Assembly: GCA_017537965.1 (NCBI GenBank)
Contig: JAFYJV010000009.1
Span: 1-64,000 of the forward strand
Origin: Bacteroidales bacterium
GTDB lineage: Bacteria > Bacteroidota > Bacteroidia > Bacteroidales > F082
DNA length: 64,000 nt
Direction of reading: 5' to 3'
Each line of letters begins with the position of its first letter. The first letter of the stretch is position 1. Below are positions 51,918 to 60,680 of this stretch, in pieces. Below the pieces are notes generated by a model, which saw only the letters and a program-made list of their open reading frames with translations, ran no database searches and was not told the origin of the DNA. The translations under genes were made by a program, and so were the position numbers.

Positions 51918-52033
51918 AACAATTAGTCCTGAGGTGCAGGGTGTCCATAAGACTGCATTCTATTTTTTCTGACTGACAGCAAAAATAGAAAAATATGAAG
52001 AAAAAGCCAATCCTATAAAGGATTTTCTCACTG

Positions 52034-53401
52034 TTATTTGCCAACACTTTTTACAAATCTCACAATCATCTCCAGCACTTCGGGCGAAATGGTCTCATCA
52101 ATGTTGACATATTCATTGGGAGAACCTGTTTCGCAATGTTGGAACAGATGATTCAGATCTGGCATTTCGCATAAGGTCCAGTTAGTTTTGCCATATTCAG
52201 CAATGGTTTTTTCAAATGCGGGAAGATTTTGTGAAGCCAGCACTTGTAGGTCTTTTGAGCCATTCAGAAGCAAGGCGGGACAATTGGTTTTCACGATGGC
52301 CTCAGTCGGGTCGTATTTCAGGAAAAAATACATCCAAGGCGAAGTCAATTGCGACATGGTCTGCTCGGTCAATTTCTCATTGTAGCCCCAACCTTTCACT
52401 AACTGGCGCAACAACGTGTCAGCCTCTTCCCTATCGTTTGAGGCAGCAATAATGTCGAACAACTGCGCATTGGCTTTGGCACTAAATTGGATGGCTTCTT
52501 CCGTCATGCCTTGGGCACGGAGTAAGGCTGCCTGCTGTTCCTTGAGCACTTCTATGCCATTCACCGCAGACCCCGCCAACGAAACCAAAAAACTCACCTC
52601 GGGTCGACGCGCCGACACCATGAAATTGATGATGCCCCCCTCACTATGACCCAAGATGCCAACATGTGAAGCATCGATATGCTTTTGTTTACGCAAAAAG
52701 TCAAAAGCGGCTTCCGCATCATATGAGAAATCCATGGAAGTGGCATTCTCCAATTCGCCTGTCGAGCCGCCCACGCCACGGTCGTCATAGCGCAACACGG
52801 CAATGCCATTTCGGGCACAATAATCTGCTATGACCCAAAACGGACGATGGTTCATCATCTCCTCATCACGGTTCTGTTGGCCACTGCCTGAGACGAGCAC
52901 CATGGCCGGAAACGGACCTTCTCCTTCTGGCATCGTCAGGGTGCCAGTGAGTGTGTTGCCTTCTTTTAAATTGGCAAACTCCACTTCTTCAATGCTATAG
53001 TTGAAAGGCGGTTGCGGGTCTTGTGGGCGAACTCTTACCACTTCTTTCGTCCCTTTCTCAAGATTCAATGGAATTGTCATGCCATGTTGAGCAAATTCGC
53101 CTTCGATGGTGTGGTCTTTCAGCACACCCGAGTATGAAGCGCCCATTGCCGACATTGTCATCCGCAAATGGCCGTCTTTGACAATAGTCGCATCCACTGG
53201 AATATCGAATGCGCCTTGTGCGGGAACATCCAAAGTGGCGGAATAGCCGTCTTCAGCCGTCTTGATTTCAAAAGCCAATTCCAGTTGTTGAACACCAAGG
53301 TTCAGCTTCCCCTTCCAATATCCCTCGATTTGGGAAAATGAAGTCTGAACCATGAAAAACAACAATAGAATGATGATATTAATGCTTGTTTTCATAACCA
53401 T
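52034..53401 (-). CDS. Exported alpha/beta-hydrolase
   Basis: A signal peptide (first about 24 residues, ending TSFSQ) precedes a beta-rich N-terminal domain (about 25-130) and an alpha/beta-hydrolase. The nucleophile is Ser253 in GHSEGG, the acid probably Asp in GSKDLQ, and the base His in DLNHLFQ near the C-terminus. It resembles bacterial acyl-peptidase or BAAT-type esterases of the envelope; the substrate is unknown. Starts at 53401 or 53395 are equally good, just after the stop of the small Arc-type gene. It is the last gene of the SPFH operon. Confidence 0.88.
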   Translation of the reverse strand: MVMKTSINIIILLLFFMVQTSFSQIEGYWKGKLNLGVQQLELAFEIKTAEDGYSATLDVPAQGAFDIPVDATIVKDGHLRMTMSAMGASYSGVLKDHTIEGEFAQHGMTIPLNLEKGTKEVVRVRPQDPQPPFNYSIEEVEFANLKEGNTLTGTLTMPEGEGPFPAMVLVSGSGQQNRDEEMMNHRPFWVIADYCARNGIAVLRYDDRGVGGSTGELENATSMDFSYDAEAAFDFLRKQKHIDASHVGILGHSEGGIINFMVSARRPEVSFLVSLAGSAVNGIEVLKEQQAALLRAQGMTEEAIQFSAKANAQLFDIIAASNDREEADTLLRQLVKGWGYNEKLTEQTMSQLTSPWMYFFLKYDPTEAIVKTNCPALLLNGSKDLQVLASQNLPAFEKTIAEYGKTNWTLCEMPDLNHLFQHCETGSPNEYVNIDETISPEVLEMIVRFVKSVGK

Positions 53402-53411
53402 TCGGTTTTTT

Positions 53412-53585
53412 TCATTTCTTTTTCCTTCCACTTTTCTTCAACGCTTCAGCAATGATCCATTGTAGTTGGCCATTGACAGAACGGAATTCGTCAGCGGCCC
53501 ATTGCTCCACAGCCGCCATCGTCTCGGCATCGACACGGAGCAGGAAGGTTTTGTTGCCTCCGATGTTGTCTTTCTCTTTTGCCAT
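53412..53585 (-). CDS. Arc-type ribbon-helix-helix protein (57 aa)
   Basis: This short gene encodes 57 residues starting MAKEKDNIGGNKTFLLRVD. The strand TFLLRVD, two helices (ETMAAVEQWAADEF and GQLQWIIAEALKK) and a basic tail (SGRKKK) match the Arc/MetJ fold that binds DNA as a dimer. It starts 3 bp after the CPBP protease stop and ends 10 bp before the hydrolase start. It is in the same operon as SPFH, where I recall Arc-like genes in other Bacteroidota. It may autoregulate the operon; no toxin gene is obvious. Confidence 0.82.
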   Translation of the reverse strand: MAKEKDNIGGNKTFLLRVDAETMAAVEQWAADEFRSVNGQLQWIIAEALKKSGRKKK

Positions 53586-53588
53586 AGT

Positions 53589-54497
53589 CTATCGATCCAA
53601 AGAGGCTCCCAGCGTCTGGGAGAAAATATGGTCTTTTGCGATGTAACAGTCATAGCCCCACAGGCAGCCGATGGCCACGGCCATGACGATGAAACCCGAC
53701 AAGCCAGCCATGCCGTTCAGGAAGTCGTTGCCGCCCAAGGTGTAATAGATGGTCATTCCCGCCACTGCGTTAATAGTGCCGTGCATCATCGCCGCCACAA
53801 TCATCGACTTGGTCTTCAGAACGAAATATAACTCAAGAACACTTGCCAGCACGCAGAACACCACCATCAACAAAACGCCCCACTGAGGCTCGTTGGGATA
53901 GTTGTGACCCATCAAGATCAGCGGGAAATGCCAGATGCCCCACACGACGCCGATGAACAAGGCGGCTTTCCAGAACTTCACCTCACGCAAAGCCCCGACA
54001 AGGTAATTGCGCCAACCATACTCCTCACCAAAAGCGGCAACGGCATTGACGGAGACACCCATTGTCAGGCCGCTGACCAAAGTCAATCCCATCATCACAA
54101 TTGCCGGAAACCGGGCCAACTGTTCACGAACCAAATCCTGTTGATCTTCGGGAACATGATATTGGGTGATCAGTTGTTCAGCACTGTATTTCAGTTCCAC
54201 GCCAGGCATAAGGCCGTTAACAAGGATGCAAAGCAGCACCATCACGACAGGCAACAGCCAAGCCACCAGCCACGACCACTTGATATTGAAATTGACCAGA
54301 CCGGTATGATTGAACTTCTCCTTGTCAATGGCTTGCAGCACCAAAGCAGTGATCATCGGGAAGAACATATAGATGATAGAGAAGACCCTGAGTCCAACGG
54401 GAGTATCTGCTCCCATGCCAAATCCCCAGTGGGCCACGACAGCCATCGCCCAGCTAAAGAGGCAGACGGCGATAGAGAACCTTATTGCTTTTTTCAT
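53589..54497 (-). CDS. CPBP-family intramembrane protease
   Basis: The 302-residue membrane protein has about eight helices and the metal-site motifs of the CAAX protease/bacteriocin-processing (Abi) family: EExxxR as EEYGWR (158-163), WGIWHFP with His190, and HGxxN as HGTIN (239-243). The active site therefore looks complete. The substrate is unknown; other members cleave peptides or act in self-immunity. Its start overlaps the upstream gene by 4 bp. Confidence 0.9.
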   Translation of the reverse strand: MKKAIRFSIAVCLFSWAMAVVAHWGFGMGADTPVGLRVFSIIYMFFPMITALVLQAIDKEKFNHTGLVNFNIKWSWLVAWLLPVVMVLLCILVNGLMPGVELKYSAEQLITQYHVPEDQQDLVREQLARFPAIVMMGLTLVSGLTMGVSVNAVAAFGEEYGWRNYLVGALREVKFWKAALFIGVVWGIWHFPLILMGHNYPNEPQWGVLLMVVFCVLASVLELYFVLKTKSMIVAAMMHGTINAVAGMTIYYTLGGNDFLNGMAGLSGFIVMAVAIGCLWGYDCYIAKDHIFSQTLGASLDR

Positions 54498-55285
54498 TTT
54501 TTCCGATCTTTGATTTCTTGATACAATTGTTTCGTCTCTTCCCCGCTATCCGCATTGATATAATAAAGGTTGTCATTGGTGCGCATTTCGATATATGGCG
54601 CTTGCTTACGAATGAAAACCATGCACTTCTCTCCACTTTTGAGTTGGAAGTGGCCTTTGTATCTATCCCCTAATTCGGAGCCATTGATGCGCCTGCTGGC
54701 CGGCATCTCATCGAGCAATTCCACCGAGACAATGTCGGCAATGGGTATTTCGCTCCCGTACATGCCTGAAATCTTGACTGCCTCCTCTCCTACCATGATT
54801 TTTTGCGGACGGCTACTTAACACCAATAAGGTCACGACAAAAACCAACGTGAGTCCCATCAGCACCCCATACACCTTCCAATAGGCCTTGGAACCAGTAT
54901 TCATTCCAAAACGGAAACGGTTCATTCGAACCAAGGGAGCGCGATTGTTGCTTGGAATTTCGCCCGATCTGTCACTACCGAAGCCGTTGTATTTTTTCAT
55001 GGCGATGAACAAAGGTACCATCATGGCAAGCCCCAACCCCATCAAGAGATAGCCGCAGACGTCTTCATCAATGACCTTGAGCATGTACAACGTAGCCGTG
55101 ATAACCAACAAAAAACCCGTCGAAGCCATTACGATGGCAACAACCTTTTTCAATCCATCGATATCTACCAAGGCCTTACGCTCCGGCGGCAGACCACCGT
55201 ACGGATTGATCAGATCTGGATACCTATAGCAGACCAATGCCGCTATAATCAGAACCAATCCCGATGCTAAAACAGTATAGCCCAT
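54494..55285 (-). CDS. Membrane protein with DUF3784-like N-terminus and PH-like domain
   Basis: The N-terminal half has three to four helices (about 5-20, 47-67, 74-92, 142-160), with the loop NPYGGLPPERK after the first, as in DUF3784 proteins. The soluble C-terminal 95 residues (AVKISGMYG to IEMRTND) resemble a bacterial PH domain. The 263-residue chain lacks catalytic motifs. It overlaps the CPBP gene by 4 bp and follows the SPFH gene, so it is probably part of a membrane-microdomain unit. The function is unknown. Confidence 0.75.
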   Translation of the reverse strand: MGYTVLASGLVLIIAALVCYRYPDLINPYGGLPPERKALVDIDGLKKVVAIVMASTGFLLVITATLYMLKVIDEDVCGYLLMGLGLAMMVPLFIAMKKYNGFGSDRSGEIPSNNRAPLVRMNRFRFGMNTGSKAYWKVYGVLMGLTLVFVVTLLVLSSRPQKIMVGEEAVKISGMYGSEIPIADIVSVELLDEMPASRRINGSELGDRYKGHFQLKSGEKCMVFIRKQAPYIEMRTNDNLYYINADSGEETKQLYQEIKDRKK

Positions 55286-55322
55286 AATTCTTACTTCTTA
55301 ATTCTGTCTTCTGACTTCTATC
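55286..55322. repeat. Short-period tract before the DUF3784-like gene
   Basis: On the coding (minus) strand the 37-bp gap reads as repeats of AGAAGT, AGAAGA and TAAGAAGT and runs into the ATG at 55285. It matches the tracts before 36257 and 49176. Confidence 0.75.
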
Positions 55323-55323
55323 C

Positions 55324-56265
55324 TCAATAAAGGCTCCCCGTGTTGACCACCGGTTGTGCCGACTCATCGGCGCAGAGCACCACCATCAGGTTGCTCACCA
55401 TGGCGGCCTTGCGTTCCTCGTCGAGTTCAACCACGCCTTCGTCCTTCAGCTTGTCCAGCGCCATCTTGACCATGGAGACAGCACCTTCCACGATCTTCTC
55501 ACGAGCCGAGATGATAGCGGCAGCTTGCTGACGGCGAAGCATCACGGCGGCAATCTCGGGTGAATAGGCCAGATAGTTGATGCGAGCCTCCAGCACTTCC
55601 AGGCCTGACATGGTGAGGCGCTCATTCAGTTTGGACAGCAACACGTCATTGATTTCCTTGCCACCTGAACGGAGTGTCAACTCACCGTTTTCGGCCTCGT
55701 TCTCGTCATAGGCATACATGCCTGCAACCTCGCGCAAGGCAGCGTCACTTTGCACTTGGATGAAGCTCTCAAAAGCACGCATACGGTTGGACACCGTCAC
55801 AGGCGCCGTGCCCGAGCCACCACCGGCCATCGTCTGTGAGTCGATCTCAAACATGGCCTTGTAGGTGTCTTTCAACTTCCAAACGAGGATTTGTCCAATC
55901 ATGATGGGGTTGCCCGTCTTGTCGTTCACCTTGATGTTATCGGGATTGAGGTTGCGAGCACGCATTGAGACTTTCTTGGAGGTCATCAGGAAATTGACCC
56001 AATGGAAACCCGTCTTGGTAAAGGTTCCTTTATACTTGCCGAAGAACAGCATCACCATGGCCTCGTTGGGTTCCAACTTGCGGAAGCCGATGGGAAGGAT
56101 ACAAGCCAGAAACAAGCCAATGACAAATAGTACGGGCGTGGACATCTGTCCGTTGGTAAATGCGACCAAGCCCCAAACACTAAAGCCAATGATAGCAAAT
56201 AAGATAAACAAAGCGACGAAACCATTCATCGTAAAACCTTTAAATTCAAATTCTTTTGTTTCCAT
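55324..56265 (-). CDS. SPFH (stomatin/prohibitin/flotillin) domain protein
   Basis: The 313-residue protein has a cytoplasmic start ([10 protein letters not shown]), two hydrophobic segments (about 13-55) and an SPFH domain (about 60-230), with the phrases [19 protein letters not shown] and [23 protein letters not shown], followed by a helical part. Such proteins assemble rings that organise membrane domains and proteases. The ATG at 56265 is fixed by the promoter at 56297; a longer frame overlaps it. It is the first gene of the operon with the PH-like, CPBP, Arc and hydrolase genes. Confidence 0.92.
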   Translation of the reverse strand: METKEFEFKGFTMNGFVALFILFAIIGFSVWGLVAFTNGQMSTPVLFVIGLFLACILPIGFRKLEPNEAMVMLFFGKYKGTFTKTGFHWVNFLMTSKKVSMRARNLNPDNIKVNDKTGNPIMIGQILVWKLKDTYKAMFEIDSQTMAGGGSGTAPVTVSNRMRAFESFIQVQSDAALREVAGMYAYDENEAENGELTLRSGGKEINDVLLSKLNERLTMSGLEVLEARINYLAYSPEIAAVMLRRQQAAAIISAREKIVEGAVSMVKMALDKLKDEGVVELDEERKAAMVSNLMVVLCADESAQPVVNTGSLY

Positions 56266-56296
56266 AGATGATATTATTTTGATATTATTTCGAAAG

Positions 56297-56325
56297 CAAA
56301 AATACAATTATTTTTTAATATGCAA
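56297..56325 (-). promoter_or_regulatory. Promoter of the SPFH operon
   Basis: On the minus strand TTG (56323-56325), 18 bp and TATTTTTG (56297-56304). Confidence 0.68.
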
Positions 56326-56354
56326 GCTTTTTTTGTCTTTTTTTTGATTTTTTT

Positions 56355-56362
56355 TATTTTTG
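56355..56362 (+). promoter_or_regulatory. -7 box of the M48 gene
   Basis: TATTTTTG lies 30 bp before the ATG at 56393 and back to back with the SPFH promoter. An in-frame TTG at 56360 is part of this box, so it cannot be the start. Confidence 0.6.
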
Positions 56363-56392
56363 CAATTAAATCAAAAGCAGAAAGGACTCATC

Positions 56393-57343
56393 ATGAAAAA
56401 GTTACTCTTTGGAATCATCACCTTATTATTTATGACAGCCAGTTGCTCGTCACTCAAAGTCGTCAACCAAAACGCCGCCATACAAGCAGGAGCTGCTGCT
56501 GTTCAAGCACTGACCATCAGCGACTCACAGATCGTATCTTTATGCAGAGAATACATGGCACAAACCGACAAGGAGAACACCGTTCTTCCTGCCAGCAACG
56601 AGTACAGCCAGCGTCTCAACCGCATCATGAATCGTTTCAAGAACATTGGCAATCTGGATCTCAACTACGCTGTGTACCAATCCAACACCGTCAACGCTTT
56701 CGCCAGCGGCGACGGCAGCGTACGAGTCTATTCGGGACTCATGGATGTCATGAGTGACGACGAGTTGTTTGCCGTCATCGGCCATGAGCTCGGGCACTTC
56801 ATCAACAAGGATGTCCGCGACGCCTATCGTACCGCTTATCTCGTAGTCGCAGCCCGTTACGGCATCGCCGCGCTCAGTGATGTGGCTGGAAGCATCTCCC
56901 AAGGATTCCTCGGCGACCTCGGCCAACAACTGGCCAGCGCCGCCTATTCGCGCCGTCAGGAGACCCAAGCCGACGAGACTGCTTTCCAATTCTGCATCAC
57001 CAACAATGTCGATCCCTTCGCCATGTATCACGCTTTGAATGTACTGCTCAGACTCAACAGCAACACCGGCTCGCAAGGAACTCTCGCACAGATGTTCTCC
57101 TCCCATCCCGACACTGAGAAACGCGCAGAACACATCAAGCAAATGGCCGAAGAAGCCGGATACCATCTCAACAATAGCGGCAGTAGCAGCTCGACAAGTG
57201 GCACGGGCGTCTCCGTTACGCCATCAAATGGAAGTCACAGCACGACGATCACACCATCAAACGGAAGCGGCAACAGCAACTCCACTGTAACACCGTCAAG
57301 CGGCAACAGCCAAGGAGGCCTCAAGACCTCGAAACCCAACTGA
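56393..57343 (+). CDS. M48-family zinc metalloprotease, lipoprotein
   Basis: The lipoprotein signal ends at MTASC with Cys18. The protease domain (about 60-260) has the zinc motif HELGH at 131-135 and a third ligand in RRQETQADETAF near residue 200. It resembles LoiP/YcaL-type envelope proteases with a role in outer-membrane quality control. The last 45 residues are a Ser/Gly/Asn/Thr-rich tail with repeated TPSNGS units. It is monocistronic, divergent from the SPFH operon and convergent with murD2 with only 10 bp between the stops. Confidence 0.93.
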   Translation: MKKLLFGIITLLFMTASCSSLKVVNQNAAIQAGAAAVQALTISDSQIVSLCREYMAQTDKENTVLPASNEYSQRLNRIMNRFKNIGNLDLNYAVYQSNTVNAFASGDGSVRVYSGLMDVMSDDELFAVIGHELGHFINKDVRDAYRTAYLVVAARYGIAALSDVAGSISQGFLGDLGQQLASAAYSRRQETQADETAFQFCITNNVDPFAMYHALNVLLRLNSNTGSQGTLAQMFSSHPDTEKRAEHIKQMAEEAGYHLNNSGSSSSTSGTGVSVTPSNGSHSTTITPSNGSGNSNSTVTPSSGNSQGGLKTSKPN

Positions 57344-57353
57344 TCAAGTATTG

Positions 57354-58640
57354 CTAAGCGCGCTGAAAAGCTGCTGCCAACCGTTTGAACTTACCGCCAC
57401 GTTCCTCGAAGTTCTTGTATTGGTCGTAGCTGGATGCCGCAGGCGACAGCAGACAAACATCACCAGAGGCAGCATGAAGCCTAAGGTAATTGAAGGCTTC
57501 CTCCATGGTGGCATAAGGCTGACAATGAGAGGTCACGCCCCTATCCTTTATCAGACACATCATTCGCTCACCCGCCTTGCCTGTAAACAACAGATGAGCC
57601 ACAGGGAATTGCGTCAAGAATTCGACCAACGGCATATAGTCGATGTCGCGATCAAAGCCGCCTAACAAAAGGAAGTCCACTTTACCCAAGGTCTGGCAAG
57701 CGGCGATGGTGGCTTGGGGAATTGTGGAGATACTGTCGTTCACGAAACGCACTCCACCATAAGTCCCTACCGGCTCCAAACGATGCTCCAATGGCTTAAA
57801 AGAATATAGATACGGGATCACTTCTTGCACGTCAACGCCATAAGCCGCACAAGCACAAAGCGCCGCCTTCACATTCAAGAGGTTATGAGGCCCAAGCAAA
57901 GGCAACGCCTCCTCATCGATATCAAACTCCATCCGTGAGAACGTCACGTTGTTGACACCCAAGCCCAACGTATCCATCATCAACGAATCATGCACCACGG
58001 CAAAGTCATCCTCTCCCATAAAACGCAACAGATTGAACTTGGCCTGCCTATATCTTTCAAAAGTCCCAAAATGATCCAGATGCTCCTCAAAGACATTAAG
58101 CAGCACTCCCACCTTCGGACTATTGTGGACATATTCCAGTTGATGGGCCGACAGTTCATACACCACCACGCTCTCTTTTGCTATCCGCTCCATCACATCG
58201 AAACAAGGTATGCCGATATTGCCCGTCAAGATGGCATCATGACCCGACGACTTCAGCAAATGATAGATCAAACTGGTTGTTGTGCTTTTACCTTTCGTCC
58301 CCGAGATTCCAATGGTATGCTCATGAAACTGGCTCAGAAACAGGTCTGTTTGCGAAGTGATCTCAACGCCTTTCGTGTCAACACCGAGCAAAGAAATGCC
58401 TGGAGTCTTCACCACCACCTCATAATCGCAAAGGGCGTCAAGGTAAGATTCTCCAGAGTGGAACGACAGCCCTTTTGACGATGTCGATCCTTCAAATGCC
58501 TTTTCGTTGCGATCGGCTACTCCTACTACCAGGTCAGGGAGATACTTTCGCAAGAAAGATAGGGTGGATTTCCCTTCGCGTCCGAATCCGAGGATGAGGA
58601 CGCGTCTTCCACTCAGTCGGTCCAATATCTTTTCAAACAT
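57354..58640 (-). CDS. murD2: UDP-MurNAc-L-Ala-L-glutamate ligase (MurD2-type)
   Basis: The 428-residue Mur ligase has the dinucleotide-like N-terminus LILGFGREGKST, the ATP loop GISGTKGKSTTTS (111-123), NVFEEHLDHFGTFERYR in the central domain and the C-terminal ligase domain. In general annotation it would be MurD. The adjoining murL gene, overlapping by 8 bp (ATGTTTGA), indicates the MurD2 version, which adds L-Glu rather than D-Glu to UDP-MurNAc-L-Ala, the reaction shown for Xanthomonas. The assignment as MurD2 depends on this context. Confidence 0.85.
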   Translation of the reverse strand: MFEKILDRLSGRRVLILGFGREGKSTLSFLRKYLPDLVVGVADRNEKAFEGSTSSKGLSFHSGESYLDALCDYEVVVKTPGISLLGVDTKGVEITSQTDLFLSQFHEHTIGISGTKGKSTTTSLIYHLLKSSGHDAILTGNIGIPCFDVMERIAKESVVVYELSAHQLEYVHNSPKVGVLLNVFEEHLDHFGTFERYRQAKFNLLRFMGEDDFAVVHDSLMMDTLGLGVNNVTFSRMEFDIDEEALPLLGPHNLLNVKAALCACAAYGVDVQEVIPYLYSFKPLEHRLEPVGTYGGVRFVNDSISTIPQATIAACQTLGKVDFLLLGGFDRDIDYMPLVEFLTQFPVAHLLFTGKAGERMMCLIKDRGVTSHCQPYATMEEAFNYLRLHAASGDVCLLSPAASSYDQYKNFEERGGKFKRLAAAFQRA

Positions 58641-59976
58641 GCAATTGTTTCTTTAAGATTTGTTCAAACGCCTCTGGCAGGAAATGCTCAGGGTTGAAAC
58701 GTCTCAAGATGGTCGCCACCGTTGCCTCACCGGCAGGAGAAGGATCCACCAAGCTACCCGTCATATCACCCATGGCATCCACACATGCTCTCACTTCCTC
58801 CACGGTACCCACACACTCAAACGGCTTCACCGCAGCAGTGCCGTTCAATTCCTCGAAAACTGGCCGCAAAGCGACATCCGACATAAGGTCCTTCCCGAAA
58901 ATCGTTGTCAAGCGTTCCCTTGAAAGGAAAGGCGACAAGATCAGCCAGGTAAACAAGCATTTGGGACACTTTCCGCACCACGAGTCGGTCTTGCTTCCCG
59001 CATTGCAACTTCTGAATACCTCATGATAAGCGGCACATTGGCTGAACAGCCAAGCGATCTGCAGTTCGTTGAGCGGACGCAGGAAACTAAAGTACTGTAT
59101 CTCCCCGTTAAGATGTAAGGACACATACTCCCTGAAATCCTTTTCAAAGGCAATCGATTTGCTATACTGGTGGTTGATGTCGGTACCTGGTACGGTGGAT
59201 TCATTGGCACTCGATTCGTTCGACAAGGCGATGTAACGCGACCCACTGCCAAAGCCGACCAGCAGTCCCACAAAGGCCAACAACGCTGAGAACGGCGTAT
59301 GGCCATTCAAAAATCCTTCTTTGTTGAGTTGCAGCAGGGTCGGATCCAAAGACCGTTCAACCATGGCACAACCCTCGTCAGCATAACCTGCCGTATGGAC
59401 ACAGCCCAAAGTAGCACCACGGGGATTTAAGATCAAGGGTATGACCGGCATCTCATGACGCAACAGCTCCAAGGTCACTACCGAGTCTTTGCCGCCACCC
59501 ACAGGAACCAGCGTCTTCTCCTCCAAGGGAAGGCTGATCCGATGCGCAACACGATCGGTACCGGACTCTATCCTTAGGAAGTCCTTTTCTGAACAGGCGA
59601 TGCCATTCAAATAACGAAACTCTCCCAATCCTTGATAATACAGATGCCTCCACCATTTCTTTTGGCAAAGCTTCAGGTCAAAAGGCTTGACAACCACCGT
59701 CTTGGGACAAGCCGCTTTCCAATAACTGACCAACTCCACCATCCCAATATGAAAGGCGAGTGATTCCAACTGATCCCGTGGAATGGATTCCCAGCGATAG
59801 AACGGACGAGCCGGAAACTTCAGTGTCGGATGGAAATAATAACGCTCATCCAAGCTGAAATGGAAGGTCATGGACAACACGCCATGCTCCACCTCCACTT
59901 CCTGACTCATGAAAGTGAACGTCTGAAAGTCCTCTCTCAGTGCATCAAACTTCCGTTGGTTTTCTTCTCGTTTCAA
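58633..59976 (-). CDS. murL: UDP-MurNAc-L-Ala-L-Glu epimerase MurL
   Basis: MurL converts the terminal L-Glu of UDP-MurNAc-L-Ala-L-Glu to D-Glu with ATP, completing a route that avoids glutamate racemase. The 447-residue protein has a PP-loop-type site VPVGGGKDSVVT (GGGKDS at 160-165), the block LSNESSANEST (251-261) and a Cys-rich site SWCGKCPKC (332-340). This combination fits the MurL family as I recall it. The gene is first in the pair with murD2. A -7 box lies 17 bp before the start codon. Confidence 0.85.
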   Translation of the reverse strand: MKREENQRKFDALREDFQTFTFMSQEVEVEHGVLSMTFHFSLDERYYFHPTLKFPARPFYRWESIPRDQLESLAFHIGMVELVSYWKAACPKTVVVKPFDLKLCQKKWWRHLYYQGLGEFRYLNGIACSEKDFLRIESGTDRVAHRISLPLEEKTLVPVGGGKDSVVTLELLRHEMPVIPLILNPRGATLGCVHTAGYADEGCAMVERSLDPTLLQLNKEGFLNGHTPFSALLAFVGLLVGFGSGSRYIALSNESSANESTVPGTDINHQYSKSIAFEKDFREYVSLHLNGEIQYFSFLRPLNELQIAWLFSQCAAYHEVFRSCNAGSKTDSWCGKCPKCLFTWLILSPFLSRERLTTIFGKDLMSDVALRPVFEELNGTAAVKPFECVGTVEEVRACVDAMGDMTGSLVDPSPAGEATVATILRRFNPEHFLPEAFEQILKKQLHV

Positions 59977-59992
59977 GGCTTGAATTTTTTTA

Positions 59993-60000
59993 CAAAAATA
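59993..60000 (-). promoter_or_regulatory. -7 box of murL-murD2
   Basis: CAAAAATA on the plus strand reads TATTTTTG on the minus strand. No clear -33 box follows at 19 bp. Confidence 0.55.
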
Positions 60001-60020
60001 AGAAATTGTTGAATTGATTA

Positions 60021-60051
60021 TTTGTTGATTGTTGAATTGTTGGTACTTTTG
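60021..60051 (+). promoter_or_regulatory. Promoter of yqgE
   Basis: TTTG (60021-60024), exactly 19 bp and TACTTTTG (60044-60051). The spacer contains a second copy of GTTGAATTG (60031-60039; first at 60008-60016). Confidence 0.72.
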
Positions 60052-60065
60052 TAAAAAAATACCAG

Positions 60066-60656
60066 ATGGATATCAAACAGCTCTTCCAGATACGCAGCAA
60101 CACCCTTCATCCGTTGCAGGGCAACCTCCTGCTCTCCGAACCGACAATGGACGATTTCCACTTTGGGCGAGCTGTCATTCTCCTTATCGACCATAACGAA
60201 TCGGAGGGTTCCTTTGGCATCATCGTGAACAAGTCGCTGAATGTGAGACTGAAAGAGATCGTCAACGTCTTTCAAGATTTCGACGCCCCTGTCTATTTGG
60301 GAGGCCCTGTCGCCGATGACCAGATCTTCTTCATGCACACCCTTGGCGACCTCATCCCCGATTCCTTCCCCATCATGGACGGCCTTTACTGGGGTGGCGA
60401 CACCGAAACACTGAACAAGTTGATATCCACGGGTATCGCCACCAAGGAAAACGTCCGTTTCTTCTTAGGTTATTCGGGATGGGAAGCCAGACAACTGACG
60501 GACGAGCTGAAACGCAATTCCTGGGCTGTCGGTAAAACCGACAGCCAAACCTTACTCAGCACACCCATCGAAACCATGTGGAAGACCTATGTCTCACACC
60601 TTGGAAAGCCCTACCAGATGTGGCTCCAATTCCCTAAAAACCCCGAAAACAACTAA
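60066..60656 (+). CDS. yqgE: YqgE/AlgH-family protein
   Basis: The 196-residue protein has the family blocks GNLLLSEPTMDDFHFGRAVILL (split around the Pro), GSFGIIVNKS, VYLGGPV and FFLGYSGWEARQL. The function of the family remains unclear; a link to alginate regulation in Pseudomonas gave the name AlgH. It has its own promoter, is divergent from murL and convergent with the GH3 fusion gene, 24 bp away. Confidence 0.92.
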   Translation: MDIKQLFQIRSNTLHPLQGNLLLSEPTMDDFHFGRAVILLIDHNESEGSFGIIVNKSLNVRLKEIVNVFQDFDAPVYLGGPVADDQIFFMHTLGDLIPDSFPIMDGLYWGGDTETLNKLISTGIATKENVRFFLGYSGWEARQLTDELKRNSWAVGKTDSQTLLSTPIETMWKTYVSHLGKPYQMWLQFPKNPENN

Positions 60657-60680
60657 ATCAGTATTCCAAATCCCAATTTC

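Noticed and set aside
51980-51987. Promoter-like CAAAAATA box
   Set aside because: It lies between two converging gene ends with no start codon downstream on the minus strand within range; it is more likely one arm of a weak hairpin.
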